Shown one piece after another: positions 11,335-21,828 of a stretch of DNA of 64,000 bases. The position numbers and the translations under genes were made by a program. The stretch comes from Ciborinia camelliae (lineage: Eukaryota; Ascomycota; Leotiomycetes; Helotiales; Sclerotiniaceae), in contig JANPYM010000004.1 in assembly GCA_025890175.1 (NCBI GenBank), positions 1,247,134-1,311,133 on the forward strand, in the 5' to 3' direction. The notes beneath the pieces were generated by a model, which had not been told where the DNA came from, searched no databases, and saw nothing but the letters and a program-made list of their open reading frames with translations. Each line of letters opens with the position of its first letter. The first letter of the stretch is position 1.

Positions 11335-12543
11335 TTATATCAACTCCAACCACATAGCACCCAACAGCATTCCCGTCACTACGATAACTACTATTCGTTT
11401 CCAACTCCAAACAATTTCATCATTCTGAGAATACGGTTTATTGACAATGACGTCCGAGAACGATAATGGGCGATTCGAAACAGCTCCTCTAGAATCCGAG
11501 GAAGCACTCGTGGATTTCTTGGACCCATAGTATTCGTAGTTAGGTTGTCTGAGCTCATCAGGCTCGTGTCGGGTCCAGCCCTGCTTTTTTGGAATTTGAG
11601 GACCTACCGGCTCATTATGAAATGGACGTCGTCCACCAGCAAAAGGTCTGATATTCTGTGGCCCTCCAGCACCTCTGCGACTCGCATCGCCCCTATCGTC
11701 GGACTTGGCTCCAGACGTAATCTCCCTTAATTCCGCCATATTTCGACGATAGCCCTCATCATATTCTCTCATCTTCGCCATCTCGTCCCTTTTCCACCTC
11801 TCATGCTCGGCTTGATCCCGCTCCGGCTTCAGCTTTCGCGCCCGTATTTGCTCTCTTAGCTTACGTGAATTCGCTAATACTTCAGCTGCAAGATTTATCG
11901 GTTTAGCTTCAAATCTTTCTGCTTCTTGACGCCTCTTCTCTTTGATACGTTTGATATTACGGTCATACTCTCTGAGTTTCTCATCAAATCGCGCGTTGTA
12001 TTCCGTGGGTGTAAGATTTTCTGCATCTAGTGCATCGAGCCAATGTACTTCTGGCTCTGTCGTTTCCGTGGGAAAGTCTACGGTCTTGCCCTTCCCCCTC
12101 TCGAGACTGGATGCAGCATTTTGCGGATCCCGTCCTTCGCTTTCCGAGGTGGAGAATTCAATTGCTTCTTCATTATCGAAATTCCCCATCCTCCTGTTAT
12201 ATTCATTAAGCATCTCTTGGAGCAATTTATCTTTCTTCTTTGCCTTTCTCTGCTCTTTAACCGGTTCCTGGGCTTCCTTCTTGCGCCCCGAAGTAGGGGA
12301 ATCAAACGTTCCCACTCTTTTCTCCTGTGAGCTAGTGACGGCTTCCGCCTCTGACGATTCCGATTCTGATAGATCTCCGCGGAACACTCTATCACTATAA
12401 TCATCTATAACTTGCTTGAAAATAGTTTCGGACATTTCTTTCTTGTCAAAAGTTGGGAGTTTTTCTTCGGGATTTCGCTGTTCCCGGCGCTCGCGAGGTG
12501 CTGTTCCTCTCCCTAGATCTCCTAGAGGGTCTATAGTGGACAT
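11335..12543 (-). CDS. hypothetical charged coiled-coil protein with C-terminal membrane anchor
   Basis: Single-exon ORF of 402 aa of unknown function. It is very rich in Glu, Arg, Lys and Ser, with likely coiled coil around residues 170-275 (for example NIKRIKEKRRQEAERFEAK). The last 20 residues, IVVIVVTGMLLGAMWLELI, form a single hydrophobic helix right at the C-terminus, the arrangement of a tail-anchored protein facing the cytosol. The N-terminal half repeats a loose module: KQVIDDYSDRVF then a SESESS tract, and LQEMLNEYNRRM then a STSESE tract, with a third DEKLREYDRNIK. The start is the first ATG, 690 bp from the divergent gene at 13234. I do not recognise a family. Confidence 0.7.
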   Translation of the reverse strand: MSTIDPLGDLGRGTAPRERREQRNPEEKLPTFDKKEMSETIFKQVIDDYSDRVFRGDLSESESSEAEAVTSSQEKRVGTFDSPTSGRKKEAQEPVKEQRKAKKKDKLLQEMLNEYNRRMGNFDNEEAIEFSTSESEGRDPQNAASSLERGKGKTVDFPTETTEPEVHWLDALDAENLTPTEYNARFDEKLREYDRNIKRIKEKRRQEAERFEAKPINLAAEVLANSRKLREQIRARKLKPERDQAEHERWKRDEMAKMREYDEGYRRNMAELREITSGAKSDDRGDASRRGAGGPQNIRPFAGGRRPFHNEPVGPQIPKKQGWTRHEPDELRQPNYEYYGSKKSTSASSDSRGAVSNRPLSFSDVIVNKPYSQNDEIVWSWKRIVVIVVTGMLLGAMWLELI

Positions 12544-13233
12544 TCTGTTGAATTATGGGAGGTCACTGGACAAATGTTTGATAATTGCGATGAAGCTTAA
12601 TGCAAGGGAGTTATTTGCACCGAGATGGTTGATTTGAAACAAAGAATGATGCATGCGGAAATAGGAACAAAGAAAAGTTGACATAAATGGTATAGCACTG
12701 TTTTTACGGGAGTAATAGAATATGATTGTTAAATTTTGATAATCGCATGGTAGTAGGGAGGTACTTTTGGGAGATATTCTTTTGGTTTTCAATATTCGAA
12801 TATTTAACTCACCGACCCCACGTTCAGCGAGCTGAAGAATTTCAACCTTTTAATAGAGTTCGGAGTAGCTTTGAGCCAAGATATATTTATAGTATTAAAA
12901 TTTTGGTTATTTGTTGGTGAGGGTGGACAAATCTTTCTGTATCTTGTGAAGAAAAAAGCATTACTAAAAACAAAAGAGGAACAGATCTCGGTCCATCGGG
13001 TTTCTAAAGAGGAACACTTGATTTCCTATCCTTCGCTAATAGGACATGTACTTGAGAACTGTTCAGACTTTTTCAGAACAAGTGTTGAGATAAGTGTATA
13101 AAGCCTGGAGGAGTGAACCTTTTGCCTCATCAACTTTTTTCGATATCTTGTAAATCTGAAAGCATTAGTCGTCAATCACGCGTGAACTTACAAATTTCAA
13201 AAAATCTCGCAGAAACAATCCCTAATCGCCAAG
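12544..13233. promoter_or_regulatory. divergent promoter region between two hypothetical membrane-protein genes
   Basis: The 690 bp between two divergent start codons. It is AT-rich, with no supported ORF of its own and no recognised factor site. Confidence 0.45.
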
Positions 13234-13914
13234 ATGAGAGAAGGTACCACTATTACCTTACCCTCAGCCTACAATAATCGGCCCATGCTTTCACCAGATA
13301 CCTTTGTGGATATCGAGTTGGGTCCAATTGGGCCAGCCCCAAGCATGCAGGTAAGCCCGGGGCGCAACATACAGTTTTTCAAGCCAAGCAAGAAAACCCC
13401 AAGACGGTATTACCTCATCCCCATCTTTATCTTGATCGCTATCATCTTCATCCTTGTAGGTGTCATTGCCTTCATGGCAAATCATCCAGGTGCCATTGGA
13501 ACACCATGTCCAACTCAGGCCAACATCACCCAGCATTACACAGCAGTCCATACTCCCAACATCACTCGACAAATTCATAACTCAACGATGACGACCACGC
13601 TGAGTACCAAGACTCTTCTCGGAGCCCAAGCCACGAGTACAAGTACGCCGCAAAGTGACATTGACCCCGTGGCAATCGCATCTTGTCTCGGTGTTTTGGA
13701 GAACGCTTGTGCAATGAAAAATCCACCAACAACTTTCGGCCAATGCGATCCGTTGTTCGTCTTTTTCTATTGTGACTTGACTGACATGATGGTGTTTCGA
13801 GGTGCCATGAAGCTTGATGCCGATGGCTCAAGTCCGGTCTGTCAACCAATGAAGGAGTTTTGTTCGAGGGCCATCCCGTTGAACAGAATCCCTCTGGCAG
13901 ATGTCAGTCCATGA
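13234..13914 (+). CDS. hypothetical single-pass type II membrane protein, Cys-containing ectodomain
   Basis: Single-exon gene, 226 aa, function unknown. A soluble N-terminus of about 60 residues ends in KKTPRR, followed by one strong hydrophobic helix YYLIPIFILIAIIFILVGVI (about residues 64-83). The rest would face outside: a Thr/Ser/Asn-rich linker with possible N-glycosylation sites (NIT, NIT, NST), then a compact C-terminal part with six Cys between CLGVLENAC and MKEFCSRAI. This layout resembles many lineage-specific fungal surface proteins. The last 81 bases of the gene are repeated immediately downstream (see repeat at 13834-14018). Start codon context AAGATG. Confidence 0.7.
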   Translation: MREGTTITLPSAYNNRPMLSPDTFVDIELGPIGPAPSMQVSPGRNIQFFKPSKKTPRRYYLIPIFILIAIIFILVGVIAFMANHPGAIGTPCPTQANITQHYTAVHTPNITRQIHNSTMTTTLSTKTLLGAQATSTSTPQSDIDPVAIASCLGVLENACAMKNPPTTFGQCDPLFVFFYCDLTDMMVFRGAMKLDADGSSPVCQPMKEFCSRAIPLNRIPLADVSP

Positions 13915-14018
13915 ACATAACATTTCATCGGCATCAAGCCGGTCTGTCAACCAATGAATGAGTTTTGTTCGAGGGCCATCCCGTTGAACAGAATCCCTCT
14001 GGCAGATGTCAGTCCATG
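13834..14018. repeat. tandem duplication of the 3' end of the upstream gene
   Basis: A block starting CCGGTCTGTCAACCAATGAA at 13834 recurs at 13939, an offset of 105 bp, and continues for about 80 bp through the sequence encoding the C-terminus and stop codon (PLADVSP then TGA). The copies differ at only a few positions. The first copy is the working gene end; the second lies in the 3' flank. Confidence 0.9.
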
Positions 14019-14075
14019 AATATAATAAACGTTTCACTATTCCCGAACAGAAACAGCGGGAAAGATAAAAATGCA

Positions 14076-14384
14076 AGCGACGTAAAAATCTGAAACAATA
14101 ATATAGAATTTTCCCCATGAATAATTGAAATTTATCTGTATAATAAATAATGTGACAACGAAAAATGTAACTAATTTTAGCGACGTAAAAATCTGAAACA
14201 ATAATATAGAATTTTCCCCATGAATAATTGAAATTTATCTGTATAATAAATAATGTGACAACGAAAAATGTAACTAATTTTAGCGACGTAAAAATCTGAA
14301 ACAATAATATAGAATTTTCCCCATGAATAATTGAAATTTATCTGTATAATAAATAATGTGACAACGAAAAATGTAACTAATTTT
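14076..14384. repeat. minisatellite, three 103-bp units
   Basis: Three consecutive 103-bp units begin AGCGACGTAAAAATCTGAAA at 14076, 14179 and 14282. I see no differences between them over the full unit. The sequence is AT-rich. Because 103 is not a multiple of three, apparent minus-strand ORFs across it only read the same unit in different frames. Confidence 0.95.
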
Positions 14385-14485
14385 AAAGAATTGTGAATAT
14401 GACAAACCTGAAATTCGTAGCGCGAATAGTGAAGGAGGAATGGCCAAGCTAGACAATATTTCATTCGGGGGGATAGACAATTTGT

Positions 14486-14516
14486 ACGACGACGACGACG
14501 AGGAGGAGGAGGAGGG
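14486..14516. repeat. compound microsatellite (ACG)n(AGG)n
   Basis: Five ACG triplets (14486-14500) run directly into five AGG triplets (14501-14516). Confidence 0.9.
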
Positions 14517-17142
14517 CAGAATCCTCCTCTATTTTATATCAAAATTCAAAGCCCCAGTGTCCATCTACGTGTGGTGTAGCGATTGATACTGGGTGTATTC
14601 TCAAATTTCTCGGCCTTCTTCCTGGCGCATTTGGTTGTTCTTTTGCTTCAAGTACAAGTGGCTTGAGACGAGACTAATCGACGGATTCAATAGGTATTCA
14701 ATCTGAGGGACTCCAGACAATTCCTATTTTTCTTGATTGGAGTCTGTCAATGTGGATTTAGATCCAAGTGGAGCCTATTGGGTCCGCCATTCTGAGAAGA
14801 TTCAAGGATTTTTTATTTTATAGCATTGATAAAAATTATTAGTAACCTTAGTTTGCTAGCGTTTCCAAGCATTCCTGTATGCACCTTAATTATTAGCGAG
14901 CCATAGCAAGAATATTTAGTATCTCATTGGCATTGAAACCAAAAAACCCCAAGAAGACTTCCAAATTGTTTGCAAGAGATCATGGCTATTGTATCTAAAT
15001 CCCTGATTTACTGACCCTTGTGCTACAAATACGCACTGCTGGGACCTGTAAAACTCGCATACTGCATCAAGTACCGGTACTCATTTATGTCAGTTCAATA
15101 TGAGTCTTATAATGTGCTCAATTCTCACCTATCGACTCAGGTTGAGAGTATTCCAGGTTAACATGAACACCAGAGTTCATTGGATGTTTTGTGCAACGGC
15201 GGCGAACGAAGCACACCGAGTAGGAATTTCCGCCAGGTATCATTTTTTATCCTTGGCCTGACATTGTCAAACCTTGTGTATGCCCTTGGCTAATGAGCAA
15301 ATGTTTTGCTTAAAATGGACCTTGCCCTCCAATTTTCATGGATATAAAAATTCCCACCTGGGCAATCTCTGTTCCTCATATTTCTTACTAAAAGTTGACA
15401 AGTTAGAGGTTATATATAACTTACTGTTCGGGCTTCTGCAGATTCTGCAGTGGTAAGCCGTGTTCTCATTCTTCCGAGCAGCGCATACCACATCACTTGC
15501 AACTGCATTTCAAGTGCATAATTAGACTTAAAAAGCGGTCCTTAATTGGCTAAGGTTATTGTAACAAAAATTTGTTTGTAGGTAGCTCTTTGAAAACGAG
15601 GCAATTTTTGTGACCAAAAAACGAGGCAACCGTGCTAACGAGAAAAGGATAATCAACGCCCAGCTCAAGTGAGCCTTTAGACGTTGTTGCTTGCAAGGAG
15701 TAGTCAACCCATGACTTTAACTGCATGGTGCAGTGAACAAGACGTTATATATTGAGGACTTCCCACCTCGAAATATGTCAACTAGACTTGAAGGGGGCTC
15801 AGACATAAAATATCTGAGGTGCCCCTTTTCCTCTGCGGTATGTATTCATATTCATACTCTCATCCCGTTTTCATGTACCTCGAACTTTCGGATCATCGCT
15901 AAACAACAACAGGCCTCAGAGCATTTGATTCGCCCGAGTGGTCAAATGTACCCACCGATTGTGCTCACATCTGATTCAACGAATCATGTATTTGTTATCT
16001 GGGAGTGCACACAAATGGGTCAGAAGAAGTTCGCAATTGTTTGACGAAAACTCCTCGAGTTATAGCTCACGGCACACCTTGTCTGAATTTTGAGCCTCAA
16101 TACAACATACAACAGTCTACATTGATTACACAAATTTCGAACTACTCGAACAACTTTACTACCTGGATCTTTTTGCCATGTATATCACCCTAAGGGGAGA
16201 TACATTGCAGTCACAAATATGTCGATTTAACTCGATTTTGTACTTCGCAAACTCGTTTCCCTTATTTCCTTAGCCATTGAACTGCATTTCGAAAGCAATC
16301 CCAAAAGTATCGAAATGGGTGGCAAAAAACTTCCTTTGCCAAGATGAGAAACGCAGGTGTGTTATTTCGCGGGTGTTCTACAGCAGCCACTTCGTTCATG
16401 ATAGGCTTCATGTTCGCAACCACAGCCAGATCGGTAATAAACGAATCCTACACAAGTTCATGTCTACCAGGATAACATCTTGTGCCCCTCCTTTTGTCTA
16501 AGTGGACGCTGTGGAGTAAATACATGGATTAGCCATCACCATTTACATTTCGCTCGATGAATTCGAGATTTCCCCAGAATAATGTAAGTCTGTGAGAAAG
16601 GAGAGCTTTTTTACTCTCGAAGACCACAATGTGTCGTTTATTAATTAGCTCGTCGTTTTCGAACCAGAATGCTTCGAGGTGAAAATGTATCACTATATTC
16701 CGATATGCATTTCGTCTCTATCATCCCATGGAACAGCTAAATCTGCATGGAATGTTCAGCGCTGGCCAGGATTATGATTCAAAGAAGACGCCGACATCCA
16801 ATCAATATCCGTCACGAGGACCATACGACATCTCGGTATATCGATCTTGCTACCCTCCAAAATCATCGTTAGATTATCCCAACTATATCGACATTTTTTT
16901 GCAACTCTTCACTCAGTCATACCTATTTGTAACTTCAAAGACACGGAGTTCTGATCCAAAATCTATTTATCATTCGGTACAATTGCTCCAAGCCGAAGCT
17001 TGAAGAATTGACGTGTATTGGCTCGCGAGATGCATGTGAGTACGCTCTACTTCTATGGGGGGTTTCTAACATTTCCTGATCTGGTGTTCTGGATAGAGAC
17101 CCACCTCGCGACGACAAACAAACCCGGATACTCAAATTTCTA
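14517..17142. other. gene-poor AT-rich stretch
   Basis: About 2.6 kb between the repeats and the secreted-protein gene. Several short open frames exist (for example near 16728-17003), but none has recognisable protein features or paired splice sites. I see no tRNA, long inverted repeat or transposon gene. Confidence 0.5.
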
Positions 17143-17967
17143 ATGCGATGGCTCATCATCGTTACACTAGCTTTCTTTTCAATGTGAACGAGTTACACGT
17201 TAACGAGGACCCCGATAACGGGGGTATCGCACCTAGAGCAAACGATAATGGACGATGGGTTCCGCCCATTTGTAGAGCTGGTTTCTTGGCTCAGACTCCT
17301 GGACGAATGTTTAGATGGACCGACGGTTATATCACCGATGCTGGGTACGAATATCAATGGCTTGGCGGCAATGGATGGACCTACCCAAATAACCAAATAC
17401 TTCAACATTATAGAAGTACAACTTTGTTCTGGTGCAATGAATTCACGCAGTTTCAAATGATGGAGGTAGATGCAACCACGATTGACATTGCCACTTCAGA
17501 ATTTCCAAATAACAGATGGTACCCACTGACATTTCGGCATGATGGGACGCTTTCACGGGTGTCTGTTTCTCTCGAGGAACAATATCTTGCTGGAAGAGAC
17601 GGGGTTTGGGTTGGTCAGCTCGGGCTTCAAGCATATCGACACCGCAGAAATCGACCAACAAGTGGACTGGCCGGCAATCTTGCTACCATTGTCGCATTGG
17701 TTGCATTCTCCTGTACTGACGGTAGCGCGTTATACAATGTTCTAATTGACAATATCGCATGGCGAAGGCAATGGAGACCTCATGGCGCAGAGCATGGAAG
17801 TAAGCTATCAGTGCCAGACCACAGCGTTTGACAGAAATTTGACAAGCATAGGATTGCATGAGAGAGGAGTTGTGAGCAATATCTACCTCGACCCAGAGAA
17901 CCCGGATGGCTCCACCAATGACACGCTCTTTCATCTCGAATGGGAAGACGGTCCTATCATCTACTAA
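17143..17967 (+). CDS. predicted small secreted protein, four cysteines, unknown family
   Basis: Function unknown. Read without introns, the signal-peptide frame hits a stop after 14 codons. With three exons, 17143-17183, 17237-17721 and 17768-17967, the reading frame closes exactly (726 nt, 241 aa). Exon 1 then encodes a clear signal peptide, MRWLIIVTLAFFSIA, followed by NDNGRWVPPICRAGFLA. Four Cys (PPIC, FWCNEF, FSCTDG, SYQCQTT) would make two disulfides. Trp and Tyr are frequent. The end is YLDPENPDGSTNDTL...EDGPIIY. Intron 1 is GTGAAC...CCTAG (53 nt); intron 2 is GTAGCG...GAAG (46 nt) with a CTAAT branch site. An alternative unspliced start at 17148 gives 227 aa with no signal peptide and a frayed C-terminus. 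I prefer the spliced form because both introns improve the protein independently. Confidence 0.6.
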
Positions 17968-18709
17968 AATTCAATCATGCGAAATGCATATACAGAGTAT
18001 ATCGTACGCAGCTTCTCGATATCTCACCACGTCACTTACTCGAAACGATTTCCTAGGCCCTTGATATCTCATGACTTATTATCGAATATTTACTGATGAT
18101 ATTTTTTTCCGACTACAAAAAATACGTTATGCTACCGTTTTGGTTGACATTTTCTTTTTCAGTCCTTTTCAATTTTCAAACGGCGCGGGATGTATGGCTT
18201 AAATGCTCTCTTTCTCCTGATTCAAACTTATTTATGAACCTCGCATTGGAAGTTTCGGAATATGTTTCAAGGTCTGATATACCAGTTGGCTAAAGGGGCC
18301 AAAACATAATATGTGATGGTCGACGAATTATCGGCAGTTCTTCCATGTAGTTACACCAATTGTTTGAAATCAAGAACTCATACTTGAACCTCTCTAAGAT
18401 GCTGGATAATTTGCAACGCTGCAGCAAGAACGTAATGTTTTTATTCGTCGTAAGAATGAGCTACTGGTTAGCCTAATCAATCTGCCCAACCCCTCGAATG
18501 GGCTATGTATAACCTCCAGAGTCTCGTTATTGGTTGGACCGTCATGCGCGTTGTCCAGGTAGTATGCACAGGACCTAGCACTGCAGTATCATATGCGACT
18601 TATTGGCATAAGGCTAGAATATGCTCATCGGTTTTAAATAAGACTACGTCCTTCCCCACTTGGTCCACTTTCTCACTCCTAATCTTTCATATCATGTCAA
18701 CATATCAAT
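17968..18709. other. intergenic, no gene recognised
   Basis: AT-rich 740 bp between two plus-strand genes, presumably the terminator of the secreted-protein gene and the promoter of the next. No supported ORF or repeat. Confidence 0.5.
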
Positions 18710-20721
18710 ATGTCATTCGGTTGGTCGGCTGGAGACATTGCTCAAGCAATATCTCTGATCATAAAGGTAGTAAAAGCCCTTGATGACGGAAGTGGTGCAC
18801 CAGATGATTATCGCAAAGCTGCCATCTTTCTCGAGAATGTGAATCACACTTTGAAAAATCTACACTTTTTCACTACTCTCGGCACGTACCCTTCTTACGG
18901 AGATGAGATACGACGACAAGTTGAGAATATTCGACCCCCCTTGGAAGGTTTCCTCGACTTTATGAATAAATTTGAATCGGATTTAGGTAGCAAGGCTGCA
19001 CCAGGCTGGTGGAGAAATATATCCAAGAAAATGTTATGGACATTTCAACAATCGCATCATAAATTGAAAAAAGAGATCAAGGAGCACTTGCTCATGCTGA
19101 ATAATCTTTTGCATCGTTTCACACTGTAAGTCGTTCTGGTTGTGCCCTCACTGTTCGCAAAACTATACTAACTTAAGATGATTGAAAAGAGAAACCGTTC
19201 TCACTCTTCCGGACGAATTAAGACAGCTGTTTGTCAATGGTCTTACTCCTCAGATGGTTTCAGTTCTAGAAGGACTGCTCAATCCTATACGGGGTGACGT
19301 GTTGGTAGTGCAAAGTGAAGGGAGGGAACACCATAAAGAACTCTGTTCCAAAATGGAGGACATCATTCTATTGTTGCAATCTCGCGAGATCGATATGTCC
19401 AAGCCGGAGAGTAATGCTGCTCTGAATGCTGCCGTTTATAGCATAAAAGAGCACTTGACAAGTACGCTAAGCATAAGATCTAACGATGCGCAAACACCTA
19501 TTGCTGTCAATTATTCAACCCTCATCCAGGAAGTCGACACTTTTTTGCCTCTCGCGAACAATAGAATACTGAGAATGGAAAATACGGATCCACTCGAGAT
19601 AAGTGATGAAGAAATCAAACATTCATTACGAAAAATGTGGGTTCTTCTGCTCCAGTTTCATGTAAGACTTACATTCTGATTTCAGCCCATAGATACTATA
19701 TGATACTTTTGTACGCAGGAATGTTCCTGCGAAATTTATGGTAGGCTTTCTATTCTTCTCACAATGGTATCCCGAAAGTTGATGGCATACAGGATATATC
19801 TAGCCAACAAGCTGAAGAAACCGAGACCTTTAACACCTCACCTAATTGCGATGTATCATATAACATTTCATGATGCTTTAGGTCGACCTCCTAGAGTTCT
19901 CCAGTTCGATGTTTTCAGTAACTTTCAAGCATGTGATATATATCTTTTGTATAGCTCAACTTCTAACGAAACTTTAGGTCTTCCAAGCATTTTTAATCCA
20001 GTCGTTCTCCGATACACCAGGAAAAATCTGGGTAGAACAAGGGTCATATTTACTCTCGAATAGGTCGAGCAAAATAGCTTTGACGGGTGATACCTGGTCA
20101 CAAATTGTCAAGCCAGGTTGCCATGTAGAAATGGCCATGTTACTTGATTATATTGGTACGATAGAGCGCTGCTGTCCTGACACCAGTTGTCAGGGCATTC
20201 TATCTAATATACCAGGATCACTGTGGCAAAAATGGTCCGTAAAGTCATTTCGCTTTTCTAGAATGTTAGCTGATCTACGAAGTTCATCGTGCCAGAAAGA
20301 AGTACTTACAAATGATCCCAACGGCAAAGATAATAAAGGTCGAAATTCAACTCAGTGGAAACCTCCGATTGACAAACCTAGGTCGATGGGGCTTGAAACT
20401 AAAGACGTTATTCACTTTGCTCGACACGTTTACCGACTACATAGTCTTCCAGTGGAATCCTCAACTTCGAGATCTTGGGGGGCTCGAATATCCGGGTTAT
20501 CATCTAGTGCCATGTCTCAGACTCGACCATCTTCTAGTTCTTCTAGTTCTTCTAGACGAAGATCAACTGGTGGAATGTGGTTTTGGTCCTGCTGCTGGTG
20601 TCGAGATATAAGTGGAAATCACAGATCTTCGGGGATGGCCACTACGATCATATCATGTCCAGAATGTATGCATGTTAGGTGTGATAGCTGCTACGCTGAA
20701 TGGGTCAAGACACGTAGTTAA
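18710..20721 (+). CDS. STAND-type fungal N-terminal domain + ubiquitin-like domain + Cys-rich ribbon protein
   Basis: Exons: 18710-19125, 19190-19661, 19719-19932, 19988-20721; 611 aa. The start MSFGWSAGDIAQAISLIIKV is the pattern of the N-terminal domain found on fungal STAND/NLR-like and related proteins. Helical sequence follows to about residue 350. The segment MYHITFHDALGRPPRVLQFD...WSQIVKPGCHVEMAMLL matches the ubiquitin-like fold that often follows this N-terminal domain in ascomycetes. After a Ser-rich linker the end has paired cysteines, WSCCWC...CPEC...RCDSC, suggesting a zinc ribbon. There is no NACHT or NB-ARC P-loop, so this is not a full receptor. The third intron is the least certain: its donor at 19933 is GTGATA, and an acceptor at 19977 with another donor is possible. 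A signalling or self/non-self role is only an inference from the domains. Confidence 0.68.
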
Positions 20722-21309
20722 AATAACGGGTGGTGGAGTATGCAAGCACAACTTCACCAATTTATTGAAATTCACTGGTAGATGAAGTAACTTGTAACTT
20801 GATCAAATTTGTTTAAAAGGCCTAGCATAAATCTAGACCAACGCGGCAAATTAGGCATTGTGTCTTTTCTCTACAGTCCTCGAGCCTTGATTGCTCGAGT
20901 AAAATACGAAGCCCAATAGACCTGCAATATGAAACACAAGATCAACCCCTTTTTGACCAGAACAACCAACCAACATTTTTCTTTCTATAAACCCTACAAC
21001 AATAAGCCTTCTAAACAACTAAAGATATAAAGATCTTACAATACTCAAATAAATAACAGGAACCATAAATTAATTTATTCATCTATATCAATTATACAAA
21101 AGTGATCTTAATTAATCATCAAAAATGGGGTTTTTAAGGCCAAACATCGCCAACCGTTACCCCGGGCATCTATAAGCACCTCTACAAAGAGTAATCGATT
21201 AACATCTTTCTCTGTAAACCCTACAATACTCAAATAACCAACAGTAGCCAGAAACCCATTCGTTCATCCTCATCGGCTCCACGAAAGCAACCTCGATTAA
21301 TCATCGAAA
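20722..21309. other. intergenic carrying a decayed copy of the next gene's start region
   Basis: Holds an approximately 100-bp block (about 21041-21141) that aligns without gaps to 21226-21326, including an ATGGG start. See the repeat entry and finding. No intact gene. Confidence 0.55.
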
Positions 21310-21326
21310 ATGGGTTCTCAACGCCA
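21041..21326. repeat. duplicated start region, upstream copy AT-enriched
   Basis: Copies at about 21041-21141 and 21226-21326 both begin ATACTCAAATAA and both run through TTAATCATC(A/G)AAAATGGG. Differences are mostly C in the downstream copy against T in the upstream one, or G against A, as repeat-induced point mutation would leave. Confidence 0.65.
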
Positions 21327-21828
21327 GTCACCCCCATTTTCTACCCTTGCGTCTGCAGGTGCTTCTGCAGGCATTTTTTTAGTCTGCCCTCCTCGGTTTG
21401 ACATACTCAGGGCCTTCATTCATCATTTGCTCCCTCTATCTCCACAACATGACGATAAATCCCGTCCCTCACAGCCCCAGTCACCCAACCCCTGCGTAAG
21501 CTACCCGACGCCTATGCGACGCCTACCCCCTATAGTAACTACAACAGATGGATCGGCACACCTGCAAACGTCTAATCAAAAGAACCATAGACATAACGAT
21601 CCATCCCGCCAGCGTCCTCAACCACAGATATCCAATTTACCCGTGAATCACAACCAGAACACTAATCATCCAGACGACACGAATCATTTATCGTCACGGC
21701 CATGTCTCTACAGCATGCTCCATCATCGCCCCAAATCATTCATCAAGGTCAGGATTCTTTCCGTTCCTCAAGATGCAGAACATCAACATCAAAACATATC
21801 TCGGCCTCAATTCCGACACTCAGCATAG
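21310..21828 (+). CDS. hypothetical His/Pro/Ser-rich protein
   Basis: Open frame of 172 aa starting at an ATG in a CATCGAAAATGGG context. Composition is low-complexity (His, Pro, Gln, Asn, Ser), with a short hydrophobic start (ASAGASAGIFLVCPP) that could be a weak membrane segment. No domain is recognised. The only extra support is that its start region exists twice, which suggests a once-real transcription unit. It may be a spurious or decaying gene. Confidence 0.35.
   Translation: MGSQRQSPPFSTLASAGASAGIFLVCPPRFDILRAFIHHLLPLSPQHDDKSRPSQPQSPNPCVSYPTPMRRLPPIVTTTDGSAHLQTSNQKNHRHNDPSRQRPQPQISNLPVNHNQNTNHPDDTNHLSSRPCLYSMLHHRPKSFIKVRILSVPQDAEHQHQNISRPQFRHSA

Noticed and set aside
13828..14480. 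Minus-strand ORFs of about 66-158 codons
   Set aside because: They read through the 103-bp minisatellite and the duplicated gene end. Because 103 is not a multiple of three, the same unit is read in different frames; no real protein.
17148..17831. Unspliced 227-codon version of the secreted protein
   Set aside because: It starts inside a likely intron, loses the signal peptide and one cysteine, and ends in a frame that does not continue the protein-like sequence downstream.
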